A stretch of 17,200 bases of DNA from positions 1 through 17,200 of the forward strand of contig JAEZYG010000064.1 in NCBI GenBank assembly GCA_023419175.1, in the 5' to 3' direction. Both the position numbers and the translations under genes were made by a program. Positions 1-6,431 of this stretch are shown here, piece by piece (the stretch's first letter is position 1; every line of letters starts with the position of its first letter). The stretch is from Actinomycetes bacterium. Lineage in GTDB: Bacteria > Actinomycetota > Actinomycetes > Propionibacteriales > Propionibacteriaceae. The notes under the pieces were generated by a model that was given only the letters and a program-made list of their open reading frames with translations, did no database searches and was not told the DNA's origin.

Positions 1-31
1 ATCCCGACTAAAACTTTTTTCACCAAATTCA

Positions 32-67
32 AATATGCATTTTTGACCCCCCCCCCCGTTGCATATT
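32..67. repeat. 8-bp inverted repeat enclosing a poly-C tract
   Basis: The arms AATATGCA (32-39) and TGCATATT (60-67) are perfect reverse complements. The 20-nt spacer holds a T run followed by GA and eleven consecutive C residues (47-57). Long C runs are prone to slipped-strand length change. No gene is certain to lie directly behind it, so its role, whether structural, regulatory or none, is unknown. Confidence 0.7.
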
Positions 68-87
68 GCCAATCCGGGAAAAACTGC

Positions 88-116
88 TTGTCAAAAGATT
101 ATTTATCCACTAAAAA
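88..116 (+). promoter_or_regulatory. possible sigma-70 type promoter in the AT-rich block
   Basis: TTGTCA (88-93) and TAAAAA (111-116) are separated by 17 bp. The -35 box is close to consensus but the -10 box lacks the final T. It would drive transcription toward the small ORF at 174-257. In an AT-rich stretch such matches arise easily by chance. Confidence 0.25.
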
Positions 117-173
117 CAGAAAAATAAAAGGAGTAATTTCACACCCACACCTTCCCACAATTAAGAAGGAAAG

Positions 174-257
174 ATGCGATTATTTCAGAGGCAAGAAGGA
201 CAATTGAACGATTGTGCAACAACTATGTATCACAAAACAGTTTTATATTCGCTATGA
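174..257 (+). CDS. possible 27-residue small protein
   Basis: An ATG at 174 opens a 27-codon frame ending in TGA at 255-257. It begins MRLFQRQEGQ and ends in VLYSL. It is preceded by a good purine-rich ribosome binding site (AAGAAGGAAAG directly before the ATG), and a promoter-like pair lies about 60 bp upstream. The frame does not overlap the convergent DUF4032 gene. I recognise no family. The peptide has no obvious membrane segment or signal and could equally be a chance frame; the start context is the only real argument for it. Confidence 0.2.
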   Translation: MRLFQRQEGQLNDCATTMYHKTVLYSL

Positions 258-331
258 GCGATCATCTTCCTCTCGTTGAGCATGGAAAAGGATGTCGATA
301 TCAACTCACAGTTTTATATAAGCTCTACAAA

Positions 332-1717
332 CTACGCCTTGTCTTCTTCTTTACGTCTTAACGCAGCGATATCCAAGAAATCCACAGTGGAGATATCGAT
401 ATCTTCTGCCGCTTCTTCCCAAGGATCGACCACCGGAAGATCGACTTCCGTCTCGTCCACATATCCCATGGATGGGTCGTAAGGATTGACCAGTCTTCTC
501 GCATCGGGATGAATCTGCAAAGACGACCTCTCCTCATCTGGAAGACGGCTTAAAATATTGCGAATATAGCCCTCGGTAGCTTCCAACATAGGAACTTCAC
601 GCTGCTCACGCTGAGATTGATACCAGCGATAATCCAAGATCTCATGGAAAAGCTGAGCCGGATCCCTCTTGCTCAACAGGTGGGAAGGAATCGCGTGAAT
701 GACCGGTTCAAAACACTGAGTCAGCCACGCATGGGCAACGACAGCTTCATCGACATGACGCTGAGCAGTCTGAGCGATATAACTATCCAATTCATTGAGC
801 AGACGTCTCGCTTGATTCTCCTCTGTGTCCAAACCTGTCAATTTGAGCAGACGCCTGGAATGATGACCTGCATCGACCACCTTCGGTTGTATACGTATCG
901 TCGAACCATCTGGAGAGGTCTGAATGTCCAGCTCGGCAACATCAAATCCCAAAGCGTTGAGACGGCGAACCCTCCCCTCAATACGGTGAGCTTCCGAACC
1001 GGAGAAAACCTCCACACCGGTCAATTCCTGCCACAGCTCGCGATAGCGTATATCGATCGTATCGATCAACATCTGAGGATCGAGAGAGACATCGAGCAAA
1101 CCGCCCTCTTGAAGATCACAGAAATCGCCGAAAATATTCTCGCGCGCAATCGTTAAATCGTGTTCTCTCTGCCCAGATGACAAACGGTCATGCAATTCAC
1201 CCGTCTCAGCATCGACAAGATAGGCCGCAAACTCACCCGCATCGCGTCTAAATAAAATATTGGATAGGGAAACATCCTTCCACATGAATCCGATCAGATG
1301 CAGACGGGCGAGAAGAACCACCATCGCATCGACAAGACGCATTGCCGTTTCCGCCCGCACACCTGGAGCAAAGAGGGAACGATAGGGCAAAGCGAATTCC
1401 AAATGTTTAGTAAGCAGAATCGGATCGAGAGGATTACCCTCGCTATCGATGCGTCCAGAAACCACCCCCATCGCCTCCACTGCAGGAGTGCCGATCCGCT
1501 TCAAATCATGAAGTAGACGATATTCGTGAACCGCCAATTTCTCGTTGACTTCCTTCGCGGCATAGACATCATCGCCCACCTTGATGAAACGCACCACGTG
1601 ACGCGAAATACCACGGGGTAAAGCGACGAGATGATCCTCTGGCCACTGGGCGAGAGGAGTTGACCACGGCAGGGGCAACAAACGCGAATCGGGAGATGCC
1701 GATAGGAAACGGGGCAT
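332..1717 (-). CDS. DUF4032 domain protein with kinase-like N-terminal half
   Basis: A 461-residue protein of the actinobacterial DUF4032 family. The N-terminal half looks like a lipopolysaccharide-kinase/protein-kinase fold: a lysine-containing strand (YAAKE, K55), an EYRLL helix at 65-69, a catalytic-loop-like KDVSLSN (D148, N153) and a DFG-like VDAETGE (D169). The C-terminal half carries the DUF4032 region, whose function is not known. The start MPRFLSASPD followed by LPLPW and PRGISRHVVRF is typical for the family, although the ribosome binding site is weak. The gene lies 102 bp downstream of the sugar ABC ATPase on the same strand, a pairing I recall from other actinobacteria. A strong hairpin separates the two. 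Cytoplasmic, no membrane segments. Catalytic activity is inferred, not shown. Confidence 0.88.
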   Translation of the reverse strand: MPRFLSASPDSRLLPLPWSTPLAQWPEDHLVALPRGISRHVVRFIKVGDDVYAAKEVNEKLAVHEYRLLHDLKRIGTPAVEAMGVVSGRIDSEGNPLDPILLTKHLEFALPYRSLFAPGVRAETAMRLVDAMVVLLARLHLIGFMWKDVSLSNILFRRDAGEFAAYLVDAETGELHDRLSSGQREHDLTIARENIFGDFCDLQEGGLLDVSLDPQMLIDTIDIRYRELWQELTGVEVFSGSEAHRIEGRVRRLNALGFDVAELDIQTSPDGSTIRIQPKVVDAGHHSRRLLKLTGLDTEENQARRLLNELDSYIAQTAQRHVDEAVVAHAWLTQCFEPVIHAIPSHLLSKRDPAQLFHEILDYRWYQSQREQREVPMLEATEGYIRNILSRLPDEERSSLQIHPDARRLVNPYDPSMGYVDETEVDLPVVDPWEEAAEDIDISTVDFLDIAALRRKEEDKA

Positions 1718-1778
1718 GAGATAAGTCTGCCAGCTCCATCTCAGCGATGCAGTATGTCCACACCTTCATGGGATAACA

Positions 1779-1813
1779 GATCGGGCGGTACAGGATGACC
1801 CCGCCGCCCGATC
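1779..1813 (-). terminator. 10-bp hairpin between the ABC ATPase and DUF4032 genes
   Basis: GATCGGGCGG (1779-1788) and CCGCCCGATC (1804-1813) form a perfect 10-bp stem with a 15-nt loop, starting 6 bp after the ATPase stop codon. On the minus strand the stem is followed by TGTTATC rather than a real U tract. It may be a partial terminator or mRNA 3'-end stabiliser that uncouples the ATPase from DUF4032. Confidence 0.6.
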
Positions 1814-1819
1814 ACAGAT

Positions 1820-2899
1820 TCACGCGGAGAGACGCAGCGTTGTCTCCTTATCAAAAATATGGACATTCTCGCTTGCCACCGCTAGGTGAACCACCTCACC
1901 TCGCTGAGGTGGCGTGCGCGTTTGAATACGCGCCACGATCTGCGGGGAGCAAGTATCCCCTGTTTCGACAGAGCCATATAGATAAGCATCGGCTCCCGTC
2001 TGTTCAACAGCAGCGATCTGAACGGCGATACCGCTATCGTCTATCACAAAATTCTCTGGACGCACACCGCAGACAACCTCAGCCGAACTCGCCTTCGCCA
2101 CGATCTCGCGGGGGATAGGAATAAGGGTTGAGGCGATACGCACTCCCCCGTCCACGATATGTCCCTCTATCAGATTCATAGCAGGAGATCCGATGAAACC
2201 AGCGACGAAAAGATTCGCCGGCTTGTCGTAAAGGCTGAGGGGAGAATCAACCTGCTGTAAAAGCCCATCCTTCATGACCGCTACGCGATCGCCCATCGTC
2301 ATCGCTTCTACCTGATCGTGGGTGACGTAGACAGTGGTAACCCCTAGACGAGTCTGCAAAGCCGAGATCTGAGTACGGGTCTGAACGCGCAATTTCGCGT
2401 CCAGATTCGATAGGGGTTCGTCCATCAAAAAGACTTGCGGATTGCGCACGATGGCTCGCCCCATCGCCACGCGTTGACGTTGTCCACCTGAGAGATTCTT
2501 CGGCTTGCGCGCGAGAAGATCTTGTAAACCGAGCAGCTCAGCCGCCTCTCGAACACGACGATCTCTCTCATCCTTCGCCACACCTTGCATTTTCAAAGCG
2601 AAACCCATGTTGTCAGCGACTGTCATATGAGGGTAGAGAGCGTAATTTTGAAAGACCATCGCAATATCGCGATCCTTCGGCGGCAGATCGGTCACATCGC
2701 GATCCCCGATCCACACCGATCCCTCATTGACATCTTCCAAACCTGCCAACATACGCAATGAGGTCGATTTCCCGCATCCAGACGGACCGACAAGAACCAT
2801 GAATTCCCCATCGGCTATTTCTAAATCGAGACGGTTGACTGCCGGGTGATCGGCTCCGGGATAGATACGGGTAGCACCGCGATAACTGACTGTGGCCAT
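1820..2899 (-). CDS. msiK: stand-alone sugar ABC transporter ATP-binding protein (MsiK/UgpC type)
   Basis: A 359-residue ATPase of the MalK/UgpC/MsiK group that energises carbohydrate importers from the cytoplasmic side. Visible motifs are Walker A GPSGCGKST (38-46), Q-loop Q84, signature LSGGQ (136-140), Walker B VFLMDEP (156-162), D-loop SNLD (164-167) and H-loop H194. A C-terminal regulatory TOBE/OB-like extension (about 235-355) is present, as in MalK. No permease or binding-protein gene is adjacent. This matches the known situation of MsiK, which serves several sugar importers encoded elsewhere. ATG at 2899 has AAAGGA about 10 nt upstream. The promoter region carries a palindrome just after a -10-like box, so sugar-dependent repression is plausible. 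The symbol is by family and context; UgpC is the common alternative name. Confidence 0.93.
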   Translation of the reverse strand: MATVSYRGATRIYPGADHPAVNRLDLEIADGEFMVLVGPSGCGKSTSLRMLAGLEDVNEGSVWIGDRDVTDLPPKDRDIAMVFQNYALYPHMTVADNMGFALKMQGVAKDERDRRVREAAELLGLQDLLARKPKNLSGGQRQRVAMGRAIVRNPQVFLMDEPLSNLDAKLRVQTRTQISALQTRLGVTTVYVTHDQVEAMTMGDRVAVMKDGLLQQVDSPLSLYDKPANLFVAGFIGSPAMNLIEGHIVDGGVRIASTLIPIPREIVAKASSAEVVCGVRPENFVIDDSGIAVQIAAVEQTGADAYLYGSVETGDTCSPQIVARIQTRTPPQRGEVVHLAVASENVHIFDKETTLRLSA

Positions 2900-2918
2900 A
2901 TGCCATCATCCTTTCCAT

Positions 2919-2934
2919 GGGCAGGTACGTGCCC
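2919..2934 (-). promoter_or_regulatory. small hairpin in the ATPase 5' leader
   Basis: GGGCA (2919-2923) and TGCCC (2930-2934) form a 5-bp stem with a 6-nt loop, about 20 nt before the ATPase start codon. It is short and may be incidental, or may tune translation. Confidence 0.25.
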
Positions 2935-2954
2935 AACGATCCGTTGTAGAAAGT

Positions 2955-2985
2955 AGTGGGAGAGATTGTTCCCACTGACACTATG
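2955..2985 (-). promoter_or_regulatory. candidate promoter and operator of the sugar ATPase
   Basis: On the minus strand a TGGCATAGT (extended -10 type, CATAGT at 2980-2985) is followed 3 bp later by the palindrome AGTGGGA-N8-TCCCACT (2955-2961 and 2970-2976). A palindrome across the transcription start is the classical place for a repressor. The TGGGA/TCCCA half-sites resemble those bound by LacI-family sugar repressors, but the spacing is wider than the usual compact 14-bp form. No good -35 box is seen. Confidence 0.4.
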
Positions 2986-3161
2986 CCAGTAAATACAGAT
3001 CCACGATCTCGCTAGATGGAGTTTTGGACAAAAAAATAATCTCGTGAACTTTATTTCACCACAACCGCACCGATCATCGTATAGAAGCTAAGCCGCAGCG
3101 AATATGACGACCCTATCCGCAGATCGCATAGTATTTTTTCCTCAGCGATTAAACTGCCAGC

Positions 3162-3956
3162 GTGACCTTCGATAAAGAGCCGGACGAAGCGATCGCCTCG
3201 TCGTCCACATCAGATAAGACGAATGAGAGCGATCACAACCTCCACGATTCCTCACCCGATCAGACGAAGGAATGGTGGGATGACCCGGCGATGCCGTGGA
3301 AACATCGTCCCTCCAAGACGGATATTGCTGCAATGGCAACCATCGCTTTCGTCGGCATCTTTTCTTTATGCATGTTGCCTCTCAAAGCATGGCTTCTCGG
3401 CTCACCTGAACGCCTCCCCTGGCTGGTCGCCCTCATGGGATCGCGGACAGGCACCACCGGCTTGGGATCTTTAGTCAAGGTGGGCATGGACGTGCCTGTC
3501 ATCTGGCCTTTACTCCTTGGCAATTTCATGTCGATCAAATTCGACTGGGTCTATTGGTGGGCAGGAAAGCTGTGGGGGCGCGGCATGATCGACGTTTGGG
3601 CAGGACAGTCGAAACGCTCAGCACGCACCTATGCCAAAGCTGAACGCTGGGCACAAAAACTCGGATGGCTAGGAATTTTTATCGCTTATATTCCCATTCC
3701 TTTGCCGATCATGCCAGTCGTATTCGTCCTATGCGGAGCTCAACAGATGAGCTGGAAGAAATTCATGGCTCTCGACTTCATCGCCTCTCTTCTATGGCTG
3801 ATCGGATATTTCTATTTCGGCTATACGCTGGGAGAACCAGCCGTTGAAGTGCTGCGCTATTACGGAAAAGTGGCGAATTGGGTGGCGATCGGATTGATCG
3901 CAGTCGTCTTCATCGCTTCGTGGCGCAATGCTTCGAAGCGCACGAATAACGCGTGA
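3162..3956 (+). CDS. DedA-family (VTT domain) integral membrane protein
   Basis: A 264-residue membrane protein. Residues 1-50 form an acidic, serine-rich cytoplasmic tail. Hydrophobic segments follow at about 53-75, 108-125, 165-190, 203-222 and 237-255. The re-entrant/VTT-like core is recognised from the pattern around PIPLPIMPVVFVLCGAQ (177-193) and the helix after it. DedA proteins act in the cytoplasmic membrane and are linked to lipid flipping and proton-motive-force homeostasis; the substrate here is unknown. The GTG at 3162 is the first possible start after an in-frame stop at 3150 and has no clear ribosome binding site. The acidic tail could therefore be shorter if translation starts further in. 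The next gene, cysS, follows within 31 bp or overlaps, suggesting co-transcription. Confidence 0.82.
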   Translation: MTFDKEPDEAIASSSTSDKTNESDHNLHDSSPDQTKEWWDDPAMPWKHRPSKTDIAAMATIAFVGIFSLCMLPLKAWLLGSPERLPWLVALMGSRTGTTGLGSLVKVGMDVPVIWPLLLGNFMSIKFDWVYWWAGKLWGRGMIDVWAGQSKRSARTYAKAERWAQKLGWLGIFIAYIPIPLPIMPVVFVLCGAQQMSWKKFMALDFIASLLWLIGYFYFGYTLGEPAVEVLRYYGKVANWVAIGLIAVVFIASWRNASKRTNNA

Positions 3957-3987
3957 GGATCCATATGCTTCATCTAGAATTGACGGC

Positions 3988-5394
3988 GTGACTTTCCAGC
4001 TCTACGACCAACGTCGCGCCGCGATTATCGATTTCGTCCCCGTCAATCCCGGACAGGTGAGTATCTATCACTGCGGAATGACGGTTCAATCGGCGCCTCA
4101 TCTTGGACATATCCGTAAAGAAGTCGTCTTTGACGTGCTCAGACGATGGCTGGAAGCCTGCGGCAATCAGGTGACGGTTGTGGCCAATATCACCGATATT
4201 GACGACAAGATCTTGGCGAAATCAGCCTCTCAGAAAATGGCATGGTATGAGCTTGCCTATAGCGTCGAGCTGGAATTACATCGCGCCTATACATCGCTCG
4301 GCTGCAAACCACCCACCTATGAGCCGAGAGCTACCGGACATATCCCCGAAATGTGGCAGATGATCACCACCTTGATCGAGCGTGGACACGCCTATGTCGC
4401 CACAGACGGATCAGGGGATATCTATTTTGATGTCCGATCGTGGCCTTCCTACGGTTCGCTTTCCAATCAGCGCATAGACGAGATGGTCGCCGCTGCAGAT
4501 GCAGATCCTCGCGGTAAGAAAGACCCGCGCGACTTCGCCTTGTGGAAAGGAGCAAAGGCGGACGAACCGTCCACAGCCTCATGGAATAGTCCCTGGGGAG
4601 CGGGTCGTCCGGGATGGCATCTGGAATGTTCCGCGATGGCGACAAAATATCTTGGAAGCGAATTCGATATTCACGGAGGCGGTATCGATCTGCGCTTCCC
4701 CCACCACGAAAACGAATTGGCTCAAGCTCAAGCCGCTGGACATCCCTTCGCCCGCTATTGGATGCATAACGCCTTCGTGACGATGGCTGGCGAGAAGATG
4801 AGTAAATCTTTAGGTAATGGCACGGTGGTCACCGATTTGACCCAGCGATATCCAGCTCGTGCTGTGCGCATGTATCTTGCCGTCCCACATTATCGATCGA
4901 CGATTGAATATTCCTGCGACTCTTTAGATGAAGCAGCCGCTCAATTGGAAAGGATCGACACCTTCCTTAACCGAGCAGAGGTGAATTGTCCGATAGATTT
5001 CAACTTTGACGATCTGCCCGCACCCTTCGTCGAGGCGATGAATCACGACCTGGGGACACCTGCAGCGATGGCGGTCATCTTTGATGCGATCAAGGCGGGC
5101 AATAAAGCAGCCGAGGCTCACGATCTCAATGCCTGGGAGAAGTCGGTTCGCCAGGTACGCGCCATGCTACACATCTTCGGCCTTGACCCTTATGCCGATG
5201 AGTGGACTGGCGACGCTACCAGCGGACGAGATCTGAAACCGACTGTCGACATCCTGATGGAACTCGTCTTGGCTCAGCGAGCCCAGGCGAGAAAAGATAA
5301 GGATTGGGATACTGCCGATAGAATTCGCGATGCGCTAGGGGAGGCTGGTATCACCATTGCCGATACACCCGACGGCGCTCGCTGGTCTTTATAA
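3988..5394 (+). CDS. cysS: cysteinyl-tRNA synthetase
   Basis: Class I aminoacyl-tRNA synthetase that charges tRNA-Cys in the cytoplasm. Counting from GTG 3988 (468 residues), the zinc ligands are C29, C214, H239 and E243 (in LEC and HHENE), the HIGH-type motif is HLGH (38-41) and the signature loop is KMSKS (270-274). The C-terminal DALR-like helical domain and the final RKDKDWDTADRIRDAL anticodon-binding stretch are complete, so this is CysS and not the shorter mycothiol ligase MshC. I prefer GTG 3988 because it starts VTFQLYD, as in relatives. The upstream in-frame ATG at 3928 would add 20 unrelated residues inside the end of the DedA gene. Neither start has a strong ribosome binding site. 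rlmB follows after 19 bp. Confidence 0.96.
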   Translation: MTFQLYDQRRAAIIDFVPVNPGQVSIYHCGMTVQSAPHLGHIRKEVVFDVLRRWLEACGNQVTVVANITDIDDKILAKSASQKMAWYELAYSVELELHRAYTSLGCKPPTYEPRATGHIPEMWQMITTLIERGHAYVATDGSGDIYFDVRSWPSYGSLSNQRIDEMVAAADADPRGKKDPRDFALWKGAKADEPSTASWNSPWGAGRPGWHLECSAMATKYLGSEFDIHGGGIDLRFPHHENELAQAQAAGHPFARYWMHNAFVTMAGEKMSKSLGNGTVVTDLTQRYPARAVRMYLAVPHYRSTIEYSCDSLDEAAAQLERIDTFLNRAEVNCPIDFNFDDLPAPFVEAMNHDLGTPAAMAVIFDAIKAGNKAAEAHDLNAWEKSVRQVRAMLHIFGLDPYADEWTGDATSGRDLKPTVDILMELVLAQRAQARKDKDWDTADRIRDALGEAGITIADTPDGARWSL

Positions 5395-5413
5395 ATAACG
5401 ACGAGATAGGGAA

Positions 5414-6322
5414 ATGATGGCACGCACAGTAGGTTCTGGCGGCAAGAGACGTCGCGGTCTAGCCGGCAAAGGTCCGACTCCTAAAGCGGAGGATCGCGTC
5501 TGGCATAAGGCGTATCGCGATAATAAAACCCCTCGTCAAACATCAAAATCTCAACGCGCCACCTCTGTGGGAAGAGGAGCTGGAGCCGATTGGGTCGTCG
5601 GACGCAACCCGGTCTTGGAAGCTCTTCATGCCCGTCTTCCCATCAAAGCGATTTATGTCGTCCAAGGAAGTGAACGCGACAACCGTCTGCGCGATATCTT
5701 CACCTATGCAGCTGATCATTCCATCTCTTTACTTCAAACCACCCGTCTAGAGCTCGACCGTCTCACTGGAGGAGCTGTCCACCAAGGTATCGCCCTTCAA
5801 CTGCCCAGCTACGACTACGCTCACGCAGACGATTTGATCGCTGACGCCCTTCACAGCGACCAACCAGGATTGTTGATCGCTCTTGACCAGATCACCGATC
5901 CGCACAATCTAGGAGCTATCGCCCGATCTGCCGCCGCCTTTGGAGCTCACGGACTCATCATTCCTGAGCGCCGTTCCGCTTCGGTGAGCGCGGTAGCGTG
6001 GAAATCTTCGGCGGGAGCCCTCGCCCGCATCCGTGTCGGACGTACTGTCAACCTCAATCGGACGATCAGCGATGCAGCCAAAGCCGGATTCACCGTTGTC
6101 GGCTTGGCGGCGGAAGGGCAGACGGATATCTCTGCCATTCCAGGAGTGGATGGTCCTGTCATGATCGTTGTCGGATCGGAAGGCAATGGGCTATCACGAC
6201 TGACACGGGAGCGTTGCGATCTTTTAGCGACGATCCCCATCTCTTCCGATGTGGAAAGTCTCAACGCATCTGTGGCGGCGGCTATCGCCTGCTATGAGAT
6301 TTCCCGCTGTCGTCCACAATGA
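5414..6322 (+). CDS. rlmB: 23S rRNA (guanosine-2251-2'-O)-methyltransferase RlmB, SpoU family
   Basis: 302-residue SPOUT methyltransferase that uses S-adenosylmethionine to methylate a ribose in the peptidyl-transferase region of 23S rRNA. A basic, low-complexity linker (1-55) is typical of actinobacterial versions. The substrate-binding domain (about 58-135) starts at WVVGRNPVLEAL. The SpoU motifs are all present: motif 1 ITDPHNLGAIARSA (160-173), motif 2 VVGSEGNGLS (252-261) and motif 3 IPISSDVESLNASVAAAI (274-291). The trefoil-knot catalytic part is complete. ATG 5414 is part of an ATGATG pair with TAGGGA just upstream. The cysS-rlmB pairing is the usual one in actinobacteria. RlmB is the best name; a related tRNA/rRNA SpoU enzyme is a remote alternative. 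Confidence 0.93.
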   Translation: MMARTVGSGGKRRRGLAGKGPTPKAEDRVWHKAYRDNKTPRQTSKSQRATSVGRGAGADWVVGRNPVLEALHARLPIKAIYVVQGSERDNRLRDIFTYAADHSISLLQTTRLELDRLTGGAVHQGIALQLPSYDYAHADDLIADALHSDQPGLLIALDQITDPHNLGAIARSAAAFGAHGLIIPERRSASVSAVAWKSSAGALARIRVGRTVNLNRTISDAAKAGFTVVGLAAEGQTDISAIPGVDGPVMIVVGSEGNGLSRLTRERCDLLATIPISSDVESLNASVAAAIACYEISRCRPQ

Positions 6323-6431
6323 TTACCACCTGACCTTACCGATCCCTATCTCCATTCTCCTGGGGATAGGAGGCAACGTCATGGCGAGACGATAGACTAA
6401 GAACACCACTCGCACCGTCAGGAGGATCTCT
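6323..6431 (+). promoter_or_regulatory. 109-nt leader upstream of glyA
   Basis: The rlmB-glyA gap can fold two mutually exclusive ways: CCTATC pairs with GATAGG (about 6345-6370), or CTCCT with AGGAG around GGGGAT (about 6357-6372). The latter sits in the same segment. A strong ribosome binding site CAGGAGGATCTCT precedes the ATG. I cannot match it to the glycine, tetrahydrofolate or SAM riboswitch classes. It may hold a weak terminator for rlmB or simply a promoter. Confidence 0.25.

Larger units (their letters stand above)
1..331. other. AT-rich gene-poor block at the window edge
   Basis: This stretch is visibly richer in A and T than the rest of the window and holds no long reading frame. 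It contains an 11-C homopolymer at 47-57 inside an inverted repeat (32-39 and 60-67), a possible plus-strand promoter at 88-116, and a 27-codon plus-strand ORF at 174-257 with a purine-rich ribosome binding site. The 3' end of the minus-strand DUF4032 gene abuts it. Downstream of that gene the minus strand has a small 5-bp hairpin at about 249-261 followed by an A/T-rich stretch, which could be a weak terminator. I recognise no mobile-element end here. Confidence 0.6.

Noticed and set aside
276..482. 68-codon plus-strand frame starting with TTG
   Set aside because: Overlaps the 3' end of DUF4032 on the opposite strand, weak start, serine-rich composition expected from an antisense frame.
617..1156. 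179-codon plus-strand frame
   Set aside because: It lies wholly antisense to the well-supported DUF4032 gene, shows no recognisable domain and has low-quality start context; a mirror of the coding strand's codon bias.
3928..3987. Upstream ATG as cysS start
   Set aside because: Would add 20 residues without family support and overlap the DedA gene by 29 bp; GTG 3988 gives the normal N-terminus.
6323..6431. Glycine, tetrahydrofolate or SAM riboswitch upstream of glyA
   Set aside because: The gap is only 109 nt and I could not place the conserved core bases of these classes; only short alternative hairpins are visible.
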